The notes beneath the pieces were generated by a model that worked only from the letters and a program-made list of their open reading frames with translations, ran no database searches and had not been told where the DNA came from. The translations under genes and the position numbers were made by a program. A stretch of DNA of 64,000 nucleotides, taken from positions 248,001 through 312,000 of the forward strand of contig CAVWFH010000034.1 in NCBI GenBank assembly GCA_963754065.1, written 5' to 3'. Origin of the DNA: JALORV01 sp963754065 (GTDB lineage: Bacteria; Pseudomonadota; Gammaproteobacteria; Burkholderiales; Burkholderiaceae_F). Below are positions 33,186-41,502 of the stretch, one piece after another (position 1 is the first letter of the stretch; every line of letters starts with the position of its first letter).

Positions 33186-34403
33186 TTGAGCAGCCTGGCC
33201 ACTCGTGCCCTGGTCGCGACCACGGCGATCCAGGCCGCGGCGGCGTGTGCGGCGCTCACGATCCCGTCGATCTCGCCGGTGATCGCTGCAGAACTGGACG
33301 TGCCGGCGTCGATGGTCGGCACGTACATCTCGTTGCTGTACATCGGCGCGTCGACCGCCGCGCTGGCGGGCGGTGGCGTTGTACTGCGCTACGGCGCGAT
33401 GCGACTGTCGCAGGCCTGCCTGCTGGTCTGCGCGGTCGGCCTGCTGCTGACGCTGTTCCTCGGCTTGGGCGCGGGACCGGTGGCGATCGTGTCGATCGCC
33501 GTGTCGTCGGTGGCGATCGGCGTGGGCTACGGTCCGATCACGCCCGCCTCGAGCCACGTGCTGGCGAAGACGACGCCGCGGGAGCGCATGGCGTTGATGT
33601 TCTCGATCAAGCAGACCGGCGTGCCGGCAGGAACGGCCCTGGCGGGGCTGCTCGTTCCGCCACTGACCATCGCCTTCGGGTGGCAGGTTGCGGTGGTGCT
33701 GATTGCGGTGGGGTGCCTCGTCGTTGCCGTTGCATCGCAACCGCTGCGCGCGCCGCTGGACGATGACCGCGATCGCTCCGCGCGACTGTCGGCGCAATCG
33801 CTGATCGGGGGCCTCTCGCTGGTCGCGCACTCGCCCGCGCTGCGGACGATGGCGCTGGTGTCGTTCGTCTATGCGGGAATGCAGATGTCGGTGGCGGGAT
33901 TCATCGTTGCCTATCTGCACACCGAAATCGGGTTTGGGCTGGTGGCGGCGGGAACAGCACTGACTACCGCGAGCGTGGCCGGCGTGGTGGCCCGTATCAG
34001 CTGGGGCTCGATCTCGGATCGCACCGGGGCGCCGCGCGCAGTCCTGGCAGTGATCGGATTCCTGATGGCGGGCGCGTCGGTCGCCGCGGCACTGTTCACC
34101 GCATCCTGGCCCATGCTGGCGATACTGGCTGTCTCGGCCGCGCTCGGTGCGACCGCGATTGGATGGAACGGCGTCTTCCTGTCGGAAGTCGCGCGGCTGG
34201 CTCCTGCCGGGGAGGCCGGTCGCGCGACGGGCGGTTGCCTTTTCTTCACCTACGTCGGCGTGGTGATCCTGCCGTTCCTGTTCGGCTGGTTACAGCGCGC
34301 CAGCGGCAGCTACGCGCTGTGCTTTGTCGTGGCGGCGGCTGTGTGCGCCGCGGTGGCCGTGCTGCTGGTCTGGACCGGCCGTCGGCCGGGCGTCCAGGCC
34401 TGA
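33186..34403 (+). CDS. Major facilitator superfamily transporter
   Basis: A 405-residue protein with about 12 hydrophobic helices. MFS-type features are the loop RYGAMRLSQACLL after helix 2, GPITPASSHVLAKTTPRERM (typical of bacterial cyanate/NarK-type drug-H+ antiporter-like MFS proteins) and WGSISDRTGAPRAVLAVIG at the start of the second half. It should be an inner-membrane transporter of unknown substrate. The start is TTG without a strong ribosome site; no better in-frame codon is present. Confidence 0.85.
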   Translation: MSSLATRALVATTAIQAAAACAALTIPSISPVIAAELDVPASMVGTYISLLYIGASTAALAGGGVVLRYGAMRLSQACLLVCAVGLLLTLFLGLGAGPVAIVSIAVSSVAIGVGYGPITPASSHVLAKTTPRERMALMFSIKQTGVPAGTALAGLLVPPLTIAFGWQVAVVLIAVGCLVVAVASQPLRAPLDDDRDRSARLSAQSLIGGLSLVAHSPALRTMALVSFVYAGMQMSVAGFIVAYLHTEIGFGLVAAGTALTTASVAGVVARISWGSISDRTGAPRAVLAVIGFLMAGASVAAALFTASWPMLAILAVSAALGATAIGWNGVFLSEVARLAPAGEAGRATGGCLFFTYVGVVILPFLFGWLQRASGSYALCFVVAAAVCAAVAVLLVWTGRRPGVQA

Positions 34404-34461
34404 TGACACCACGATCCGCGCCGCGGATTCCTACATGCGGGCTGCATGCGATCATCACGGC

Positions 34462-34815
34462 ATGAAACGCTACGCATTACTCGTCAATCTGCTGATTCCC
34501 GCGCTCGCGGTGGCGACCACGGCCGCCCTGGGTCCGTTCGGACTGGATGTGCCGGCGCGCGGATTCAACGAGCACTGCATACCGCTCGACGCCGGCGAGC
34601 GCATCCGCTACCGGTTCGTCGCGAACGGCGAGGTGGACTTCAACATCCACTATCACCGCGGCAGCGAGGTCCACTACCCGGTCAAGACGAACGCGAGCCG
34701 ATCGGCTGATGCGACGTTCACCGCGCCGCATGCCGACACGTACTGCCTGATGTGGGAACGCAAGGTCGACGGTGCCACCCGAATCGACGGATCGGTCGAA
34801 CGCTCGGCGCGCTAG
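34462..34815 (+). CDS. Small exported protein of unknown function
   Basis: A 117-residue product from the ATG at 34462, 58 bases after the MFS stop. It begins with a signal-like hydrophobic segment (YALLVNLLIPALAVATTAAL) and then an all-beta domain (IPLDAGERIRYRFVANGEVD, FNIHYHRGSEVHYPV, DATFTAPHADTYCLMWERKV). The pattern recalls GOLD-like or jelly-roll folds that bind lipid tails, but this is a loose resemblance. Two Cys may pair. Function unknown. Confidence 0.6.
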   Translation: MKRYALLVNLLIPALAVATTAALGPFGLDVPARGFNEHCIPLDAGERIRYRFVANGEVDFNIHYHRGSEVHYPVKTNASRSADATFTAPHADTYCLMWERKVDGATRIDGSVERSAR

Positions 34816-34860
34816 GCGGGAGTCATCAAAGGCGCGGTCTGCGACCGATAGACTGCAGCG

Positions 34861-36393
34861 ATGCCGCCGCACGAGACCGAGCTCAAGCTGCACTTGCCCG
34901 AAGGTGCTGGAGAGTCCCTTGCACGGGCTCGCGCGCTGACGGGCCTGAGGCCACGAACAGCAAGGCTGCACGCGATCTATTTCGACACCGCGGATGGGCT
35001 GCTGCAGCGGCAACTGATGGCGCTCCGACTGCGTCGATCCGGCCGACAGTGGGTGCAGACGCTGAAGGCTGCCGATGCTGCCGCGGGCGGCCTCAGTACC
35101 CGGCCCGAGTGGGAGTCGCCCGCGAGGATCGTCCGAGGGCAGCCGCGAATCGACCTGAAGACGTTGCAACACACGCCGCTACCGCGATTGCTGGCGCGGC
35201 ACGCCCCCGGCAATCCGCTGCGACCGGTGTTCACGACCCGCGTTGTGCGCACCGTGTGGGATGTCACCTTCAAGGGCAGTCGAATCGAAGTGGCGATGGA
35301 TCGCGGCCGGATCGAGTTGCAGCGGGATGGTCGTCGCGTAACCGAGCCGATCAGCGAACTGGAGCTGGAACTGCTGGAGGGACGGGTCGAGGACCTGGTC
35401 GCGCTCGCGCTGCGTCTTGCGAGCCGCGGCTCAGAGGCGCTGGCACTGGTGCCGCTGACAGCGAGCAAGGCAGAGCGGGGCTATCGATTGGCCGCCGGGC
35501 TCGCACCGCCGCCGACCAAGGCGTCAGCCCGCGGCTTTGTCGATCGATTGAAGGCGGACATGACAGCCGGCGCTGCGCTGCGCGCGATCATTGCGCAGGG
35601 ACTCGACGTGCTGCTGGCCAACACCAGCGCGCTGCGCGATGGGCACGATCCGGAGTACGTGCACCAGGCGCGCGTCGCGTTGCGCCGCATGCGCTCGGCT
35701 GTTCGCCTGCTCGATCGCAAGCACGCCGACTTTCCTGTCGCGCTGGCCAACGACCTGCGCTGGGTTGGTCGACTGCTGGGAGACGCCCGCGACTGGGATG
35801 TACTAGCCGGCGAGACTCTGCCCGCCTTCGCAGCTGCGGCGTCTCCTGAGCTCGGCCCTCAGGCTCAACGGCTGCTCGATCAGGCTTGCACCAGGCGCGA
35901 TGCCGCCCGCGCGGAGGCAACTGCAGCGCTCGCGACGCACCGCTTTGCGCGGCTGGCGCTGCGGCTGCAGGCGTGGACGCTGACCCCGCCGCCAGCCGGC
36001 CGCACGCTCGCACGCCTCGCACCGCGGGCGCTCGACAAGGCCCATGCGCGACTCTTCTCGGCGGCGCAGTTTTTCGCCGCGCTCTCGCCTGAACGTCGCC
36101 ATCGCGTGCGCATCCTCGCCAAGCGGCTGCGTTATGGCCTCGATGTGTTTTCGGTCGCGTTGCCGCCGACGCCGACCGAGCGCTACATCGCCGCGCTGTC
36201 CGGCTTGCAGGATGTGCTGGGCGAACTCAACGACTCCGTGGTCGCGCGCAGCGCGCTGCGAGATTTCACGGAGTGTGAAGAGGTCCGCGCGGCGGCGACT
36301 CAGTGGACCTCAGAGCGGGAGCAGGACCGGGTGCGCGAAGCAGAAGTCCGGCTGTTGGCACTGCTGGAAGTGGGACGACCGTGGAAGGATTGA
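34861..36393 (+). CDS. CYTH-CHAD domain protein (inorganic triphosphatase-like)
   Basis: A 510-residue protein. The N-terminal CYTH domain begins with the ExExK motif (Glu5-Glu7-Lys9 in PHETELKL) and has the basic and acidic strand residues of the triphosphate tunnel. The C-terminal CHAD domain (about 230-505) is helical with conserved His and Arg at VHQARVALRRMRSA and HRVRILAKRLRYGLD. CYTH hydrolyses PPPi or a related triphosphate; CHAD binds polyphosphate granules. Such fusions are common in proteobacteria (YgiF-like). The gene stop is 6 bases from the end of the convergent barrel gene. Confidence 0.92.
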   Translation: MPPHETELKLHLPEGAGESLARARALTGLRPRTARLHAIYFDTADGLLQRQLMALRLRRSGRQWVQTLKAADAAAGGLSTRPEWESPARIVRGQPRIDLKTLQHTPLPRLLARHAPGNPLRPVFTTRVVRTVWDVTFKGSRIEVAMDRGRIELQRDGRRVTEPISELELELLEGRVEDLVALALRLASRGSEALALVPLTASKAERGYRLAAGLAPPPTKASARGFVDRLKADMTAGAALRAIIAQGLDVLLANTSALRDGHDPEYVHQARVALRRMRSAVRLLDRKHADFPVALANDLRWVGRLLGDARDWDVLAGETLPAFAAAASPELGPQAQRLLDQACTRRDAARAEATAALATHRFARLALRLQAWTLTPPPAGRTLARLAPRALDKAHARLFSAAQFFAALSPERRHRVRILAKRLRYGLDVFSVALPPTPTERYIAALSGLQDVLGELNDSVVARSALRDFTECEEVRAAATQWTSEREQDRVREAEVRLLALLEVGRPWKD

Positions 36394-36399
36394 TGCGGT

Positions 36400-38403
36400 T
36401 CAGCGCGGTCGCTGCGCCGCGATGTCGACGATGACCGTCTCGCGCACCGGCACCTCGATCTCGACGCGGCCTTCGTTGGCCAGCATCCAGGGCAGGGGAA
36501 TGTTGTCCGGCAGCACGGTAATGACATGACGACCGGACGCAACGGAAGGAAATTCGTATCGACCCTGCCCGTCGGTGCGCACCGAGTAGCGACCGTCGAT
36601 GATGACGGTCACATTGGCTGCGCCCTGTTCTCCTGCGGCAAACCGCGCATCGTCGTTCGCGTCGAGGAAGACGACGCCGGAAATCCGGCCGGCTCCGCCT
36701 CCCACTGAACCACCGAGAGGTGGAGCCATGCTGCCGGCCCGGGTCTCGTAGCGCAGGATGATGAAGGCTCCACGGTCGTTGATCCGCTCTTCTGTCTGAT
36801 TCACCAGGTTGTCGATTGGCGAGATGACCTGCAGAGGCAGCTGCGTGCGAGCCTGGCTGCGATACAGAGTGCCGATCAACTGAAGGTCGGGAAGAAAGCG
36901 CCAGGTGAGGGTCAGATTGCCATTGAGCGTCGTCGGCTGTGCTTCGCCGGTACTTTGCGTCCACTGAGCGTTCACATCGACTGACAGATTGGGCGCGATG
37001 TCGCCACCACCGAAGACTGCTAGTCCCAACTGGTTCGAACTGACAACGCGATCTGTGTAACGGCCAACCAGCAGCGTCGTGTTCAGGCGGGTGCCCGCAG
37101 GCATGTTCCAGGTCTGGTTGGCAGTCAACGCGGTTTCATACTTCGGCGAATTCTGTCCCACGAAGAGCTGGGTGCGGCTGATCAGCGCCGGCAAGGTGTT
37201 CTCCACGTATCCGAAGGCCGACCACGCGTCGCTGTCCGAGAGGCGGGCGTTGGCGCCTCCTCCGACACCGAGGTTCTGCCAGATCTGATAGCGCGCGTTG
37301 CCGGAGACGAAAGTCGAGGGGGCGAAGTCGTTGTCCTGGAGTGGCGCCGCGTAGTCAATGTTCGCGTCCCACAACCACTGGCGGCTGCCGTAGTTGACCC
37401 GGTAGTACGCGCCGCCTACGCCATTTCCGATGGGCTGATTGCCCCAAGCCAGGCCGTTGCCCAGGTAGAACGCGCCAAAGCCGTGACCGAATCGACCTGC
37501 CTGGACGTAGCCGTCGGCCCATGCGCCCTGTTCATTTCCTGTAAACGAGTTGTCGCTGGCGATCGCATTGACCTGATATCTCTGGGTACGGTCCTGCCAC
37601 GCTGCAGAACCGAACCATGAGCGGGACGAGAACTGCTGAGCGTCGTCCTCCGGCTGCAACGGGTTCGTGACTTCGCGCGCACCAAAATACTGGAACCCGG
37701 CGGACCAGTTGCGCGTCAGCGACCATTGGCCGCCGGCCGTGGTCATGGTGCCACCGAGGCGACGAAAGCCCGGTACGTAGATTCCTGTGTAGACGCCGGG
37801 TTCGCCTACGCCCGCGATCAGTTGTGTGCCTTGCGGATTACGCCACTCCGTCGACGCGCCCAGCAGCGGAGAAGTCGGCAAGAACCAGCGCGGCTGGAAG
37901 CGCGCGAGGTCGATCGACGGCGAGTTCAGGTTACCGGCGCCGTTGGTCGCCAACCACCCATTGTCAAACGGCACGTCGCGCTGCCAGAGTGTTGCCACCG
38001 AGGTGTCTTCTCGGTTGCCGAACACGCCGTCGAAACTCCATGCACCGTGCAATGGCGTGGCGAGGAATGCGCCGACACCTACGCCTGCATTTGACTCTGT
38101 CTGGCCATTGCGAGTCAGGTGTGAATAGATGCCGTCGAGCCGCAGGCCTCGTGGCAGTCCTGCGGCATTGCGGGCCGGCGTTTCGCCGGTCCAGATGTCG
38201 GGTTCAAGTTGTCCGCCATCGATCAATTGGTCTTCGTAAGCGGGTGCGCCGTTCGAACCATTGCTGCCAACTGCTGATTTGGTGGCTTGTCCGTTAGGCG
38301 ACGATCCATTGGTCCTTGGCACTGATCCATTCTGCGCAGATGCTAACAACGAGTACGCCGCGCTGGCGATCAGGAGCAGCCAGGCTGCCGCGCGGCGCCC
38401 CAT
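36400..38403 (-). CDS. Outer-membrane beta-barrel with C-terminal Ig-like domain; usher-like candidate
   Basis: A 667-residue protein. A signal peptide (MGRRAAAWLLLIASAAYSLLASAQ) is followed by an Asn/Gly/Ser linker and a long region of alternating aromatic beta strands (about residues 80-560: WSLTRNWSAGFQYFG, YQVNAIASDNSFTG, WLWDANIDYAAPL, LSVDVNAQWTQS) that fits a large beta barrel. A Gly-rich hinge then leads to a B-type Ig-like domain (RISGVVFLDANDDARFAAGE onward). It is shorter than a classical fimbrial usher (about 800-900) and I see no plug, middle or tandem C-terminal domain. It starts 7 bases after the frame-corrected chaperone gene and is the last of five genes. A role as the secretion pore is inferred from position. 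Confidence 0.7.
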   Translation of the reverse strand: MGRRAAAWLLLIASAAYSLLASAQNGSVPRTNGSSPNGQATKSAVGSNGSNGAPAYEDQLIDGGQLEPDIWTGETPARNAAGLPRGLRLDGIYSHLTRNGQTESNAGVGVGAFLATPLHGAWSFDGVFGNREDTSVATLWQRDVPFDNGWLATNGAGNLNSPSIDLARFQPRWFLPTSPLLGASTEWRNPQGTQLIAGVGEPGVYTGIYVPGFRRLGGTMTTAGGQWSLTRNWSAGFQYFGAREVTNPLQPEDDAQQFSSRSWFGSAAWQDRTQRYQVNAIASDNSFTGNEQGAWADGYVQAGRFGHGFGAFYLGNGLAWGNQPIGNGVGGAYYRVNYGSRQWLWDANIDYAAPLQDNDFAPSTFVSGNARYQIWQNLGVGGGANARLSDSDAWSAFGYVENTLPALISRTQLFVGQNSPKYETALTANQTWNMPAGTRLNTTLLVGRYTDRVVSSNQLGLAVFGGGDIAPNLSVDVNAQWTQSTGEAQPTTLNGNLTLTWRFLPDLQLIGTLYRSQARTQLPLQVISPIDNLVNQTEERINDRGAFIILRYETRAGSMAPPLGGSVGGGAGRISGVVFLDANDDARFAAGEQGAANVTVIIDGRYSVRTDGQGRYEFPSVASGRHVITVLPDNIPLPWMLANEGRVEIEVPVRETVIVDIAAQRPR

Positions 38404-38410
38404 GGGTGGG

Positions 38411-39212
38411 TTACTCGAAGCGATGTTCGAATGGCACGCGCGATCCTGCCCATTCGAGTGTGCCGCTGACGGTGACTGGAAGCGCTACATCGATCCGCTC
38501 ATTGCGGTTCGACTGGGCGGCAAGCTCGAGCGATCGCGTTTCGCCGGGCAGACACCGGAAACGTCGAAGGTGCGAACTCGAGCTCTCGTCCCTGTGCATC
38601 CGTGCCGGACAAGAAGCCGCCGAGTCGCCCGTGTGCATTGCCGGAGTTCCGCACTACCAGTGTCGGGATCCGCTTGCCGGCAACAGTGGCAACTTCGGCT
38701 TTGACGATCTCAAGTTTCGGCGCGGCACCACCGACTGCGGCGTACACGATCACGCCGATCCGACCGCGCACTGGAATCTTGAATGCATCGCCTCCGGCCA
38801 CCGCGGGTTCATCGCCTTCGATCATTAAGGCAAAGCGACACTCGCCCGCGGGTGTATCCGCAGGTGGCGCGACTTCGAACCGAAATCGCACGCGCGCCCC
38901 GCCCGGAATCAGCAGGTCGCTCCGCTCGATGGCCACCCAGGGTCGGCAACTGCCGGGCCGCAGGTCGTCGTAGAACGTGACGCTGGCATCCTGGCCAAGC
39001 GACCAGTCAGCCGTCCTGATCTTGTAGCGCGCCGGCTGGCTGCCCGCGTTGGAGATCTCGACCACATGGCGCGCACGCACTCCCGGCGTCGCAGTGACCT
39101 CGAAGCGCGGCGGAGATACAACGGCATTGAAGCCCTGGGCCGATGCAAGTACGGGCAGACCGAGCCAGGCGGCAGTCAAGAGTGCAAGCGGGCGTGTGCG
39201 CAGGAGGTTCAC
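38411..39212 (-). CDS. PapD-like periplasmic pilus chaperone, apparent frameshift near 38550
   Basis: A signal peptide (LLTAAWLGLPVLASAQ) is followed by a PapD-like Ig fold (VVSPPRFEVTATPGVRARHV, YKIRTADWSL, GARVRFRFEVAPPADTPAG). The frame from 39212 runs to 38499 with a nonsense tail after STFPV. The next frame continues with LPGETRSLELAAQSN and ends at 38411 as VTVSGTLEWAGSRVPFEHRF, which fits the second chaperone domain. One extra base in the run around 38549-38555 explains this (802 bases in total). Repaired, the protein has about 266 residues, with a 4-base gap after the small beta protein and 7 bases before the barrel gene. As given, the chaperone would lose its last strands. The chaperone call is from fold pattern and context. 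Confidence 0.72.
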
Positions 39213-39216
39213 GGTC

Positions 39217-39687
39217 TCAGTCGATGTCGATCTCGAAATGGAAATTCAGGCGATGAGCGCTCCCGAGTCGGGTACCGTCGGTTTCGATCTTGAGGACAAG
39301 CGTCTCATCGAGCAGCGGGGTCATGATCGGGCCCGCATAGACCAGAGCGCGCTGCCCCGACATCAGACTTCCCGGTAACAGTCGCCCTTGCGTTGTCCAA
39401 CTGGCGCGGACCTGCCCCAACGATTGCTCGGGAAGGACCAGGAAAAGCCGGCCGTTGCGCTTCAGCCACGGCGCGAGATTGAGTCGAACCTGCACTGAGG
39501 TCGCGCCTTCGACGGTGTTGTCACCGCCGCGCGAAGGTGCGAGTTGTTTCCAGCGCAAGGTCGCCGAACTCTCCTGCGGGATCGTGGCGCTGTCGTCGAC
39601 ACGAAACGTTGCAGCGCCGGCGTGGCCCGAGTGCACGAGAGAGCAGCAACACACGGCACCGATCGCAAGTAACGTACGCCGCATCAC
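39217..39687 (-). CDS. Small exported beta-sandwich protein of the surface-fibre operon
   Basis: A 156-residue protein with a signal peptide (LLAIGAVCCCSLVHSGHAGAA) and about 130 residues of alternating strands (SVQVRLNLAPWLKRNGRLFL, VRASWTTQGRLLPG, DETLVLKIETDGTRLGS, HRLNFHFEIDID). The first residues overlap the upstream subunit gene by 4 bases (ATGA). It may be a minor subunit, adaptor or second chaperone; nothing in the sequence decides. I do not recognise the family. The overlap and the shared strand tie it to the operon. Confidence 0.7.
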   Translation of the reverse strand: MMRRTLLAIGAVCCCSLVHSGHAGAATFRVDDSATIPQESSATLRWKQLAPSRGGDNTVEGATSVQVRLNLAPWLKRNGRLFLVLPEQSLGQVRASWTTQGRLLPGSLMSGQRALVYAGPIMTPLLDETLVLKIETDGTRLGSAHRLNFHFEIDID

Positions 39688-40322
39688 GGCGCGGTCAGCG
39701 TGTACGTCACGCTTCCGGTAAAGGTGCCCGCGGGAACAATTGCGGAGTTTAGATAGGAAAACGTGTGGCAGCTCTCAGCCCATTGATTGCGGTTGATCGT
39801 GCCTATCGTCTGTGTGCCACCCGTGAATGCTCCGGCCGGAAACGGCTGCGCTCCACTGTCCCCTATTCCGCTGCTAGTCCACTGAATCTGCGTAAACGGA
39901 ATCGAGTCCCCCGCGCCATTTGTCAACGGCGTTGAAGAGGTCGCCGTCAGCGTTGCTCCCGCGCCGGCAGTGTTGTTCGTGCGCCGGTAGAAGCCGCCGA
40001 CATACAGCTGACCGGCGCTGCAGAACGTGAAGTTGTCGTAAAAGCTGTTGGTCGCGCCCGTATTCGACGCCATCGCCTGCGCTGTTCCGCTGCCTACTAC
40101 GGCGGCGGGCACATTGACGGACACGACGTTCACTGTGGGATTGGCGGCTGGCGAACCCCCCGAGCTATAGAAACCGGAAAACGAGCCCACGCCAACCTGC
40201 AGATAGATCACCCGCGGGTTGGCGGCTGCGATGTTGACCGTGAAGGCTTCGGCGTCGAAGGGAACGACGCCAAGCACCCCGCCGATGGCGAGCGCACTGA
40301 TGTCAAGGCGAAGGTGATGCAT
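39684..40322 (-). CDS. Secreted subunit B of the surface-fibre operon
   Basis: A 212-residue product from the ATG at 40322 (the open frame further upstream runs into the first gene). A signal peptide (ISALAIGGVLGVVPFDAEA) is followed by FTVNIAAANPRVIYLQVGVG, a variable Gly/Thr/Asn-rich middle with two Cys (FCSAGQLYVG, ESCHTFSYL), and the C-terminal strand AGTFTGSVTYTLTAP. The N- and C-terminal motifs match subunit A (PKFVFLQVGTG, AGTYTGQVTYTATTP), so they are paralogues. Ser/Thr/Gly-rich low-complexity content is typical of fimbrial or coat subunits. It would be exported and assembled at the surface (inference). Confidence 0.75.
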   Translation of the reverse strand: MHHLRLDISALAIGGVLGVVPFDAEAFTVNIAAANPRVIYLQVGVGSFSGFYSSGGSPAANPTVNVVSVNVPAAVVGSGTAQAMASNTGATNSFYDNFTFCSAGQLYVGGFYRRTNNTAGAGATLTATSSTPLTNGAGDSIPFTQIQWTSSGIGDSGAQPFPAGAFTGGTQTIGTINRNQWAESCHTFSYLNSAIVPAGTFTGSVTYTLTAP

Positions 40323-40387
40323 GCCGTACCCGCGGGTCCCCGAGAATGCACGCGCCGCGGCTGCGCCGGCGCGTGCGATCGCGGAGC

Positions 40388-40975
40388 TTACGGCGTCGTT
40401 GCCGTGTACGTCACCTGACCTGTGTAGGTGCCGGCAGGCGGCGTCACCGAGTTGTCGTACGCGTACGTCCAGGTGCCGGCGGCATTGACAATCTTGCCGG
40501 TGGCCGTGTAGGAGATCGCTGCGCCGTTGATGGGCGGATGGGCCGTGCTGCCAGTGACGGTAGTAAGGATCTGGCTCCACGGAATCGTATCCGTTCCACT
40601 GAGAAGATTCGGATTGCCGGAAACGGCCCCGAGCGTCATGTTGCCGTTGTTGCCGACGACACGGACAGTCACCGCGCCACCGGTCAGGTTGCCCCCGGTG
40701 CCGGCCACGTCTGAGCCGTCACCGACGTTGGCGGCCGGCACGGCGAATGAGACGGTGTCGACGGTCGCATTCGGCGTCAGCAGCGGCGCTACCGGGCCGG
40801 TGCCGACCTGCAGGAACACGAACTTCGGAATGACGACCGAAAAGTTCACGCGCGCCGTGGCCGTGATGTTCGCAGTATTGCCGGTCGTGAAGTTCGATTC
40901 CGCCTGCGCAGCAAGCGGAACGGCCAACGCAGCAGCAACCGCGCTGGCAAGAATGGTGTTGCGAATGTGCTTCAT
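40388..40975 (-). CDS. Secreted subunit A of the surface-fibre operon
   Basis: A 195-residue protein with a strong ribosome site (AGGAGA) and a signal peptide (MKHIRNTILASAVAAALAVPLAAQA). The mature part opens with ATARVNFSVVIPKFVFLQVG and closes with AGTYTGQVTYTATTP; the middle is Gly/Thr/Asn/Val-rich with many predicted strands. No Cys. It is the first gene of the operon and the probable major structural subunit. It resembles spore-coat-U/pilin-like secreted proteins in general layout but I cannot match it to a named family. Relation to subunit B is described there. Confidence 0.75.
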   Translation of the reverse strand: MKHIRNTILASAVAAALAVPLAAQAESNFTTGNTANITATARVNFSVVIPKFVFLQVGTGPVAPLLTPNATVDTVSFAVPAANVGDGSDVAGTGGNLTGGAVTVRVVGNNGNMTLGAVSGNPNLLSGTDTIPWSQILTTVTGSTAHPPINGAAISYTATGKIVNAAGTWTYAYDNSVTPPAGTYTGQVTYTATTP

Positions 40976-41502
40976 CAGTTCTCCTGGCCGGGCTGAGCCC
41001 TTGGCAAGTGCGTTGCGTCGAGACGTTCAGCGCTACTACCGCCAGAGCTGACCGCTTTCAATGTCGTGGGGTGTGCCCCATGAACGGAGCGAAGCGTACC
41101 GGGTACATGGTATTCAGAAGGTCCGAATTGACCGTCCCGGCATCGGCATTTCCTGTCTCAAGGAGTCCGATGGATTGAATTGAGCCGACGGCTCCCCGCT
41201 TTCGCCGTGGTGGCCGCAGAGCCCGCGTTGGCGCTCACGCGATCTGTTGAAGGCAGCAACAGAAGGACGCATCTCGGGCTCTTGATTCATCTTGTTCACT
41301 AATTGCGTGGTGAGAGTGACGCGCGTTCAGTGATGCATGAATCAGAAAAGTCACGCGCAAATTTCGCATGTGATTTTTTCCCATTTCACGAATGAAATCG
41401 CCGCTCGTCGGACATAACGCTTTTCGTCCTTTCATTAACTCAAGACCCGGCGAGTTGCATCCGTTAGCTCGTGTGTCTGCACACAACGACGATCGCAATT
41501 CG
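40976..41502. other. Divergent region between the surface-fibre and minor-pilin operons
   Basis: A 527-base gap holding promoters for both appendage operons. The part from about 41280 to 41440 is clearly more A/T-rich than its surroundings and contains a perfect hairpin ATTTCA-CGAA-TGAAAT at 41383-41398. No gene is convincing, and I cannot identify a sigma-54 site or a riboswitch with confidence. A shared regulator for both operons would be expected here (inference). Confidence 0.45.

Noticed and set aside
32541..33920. Long minus-strand open frame covering the SRPBCC and MFS genes
   Set aside because: It is antisense to two genes with clear family motifs, and its product is Arg/His/Gln-rich with no domain. 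Only its last 163 codons, with a lipobox and ribosome site, are a real gene.
41110..41240. Possible c-di-GMP riboswitch before the pilin operon
   Set aside because: The conserved GEMM core sequence is not present.
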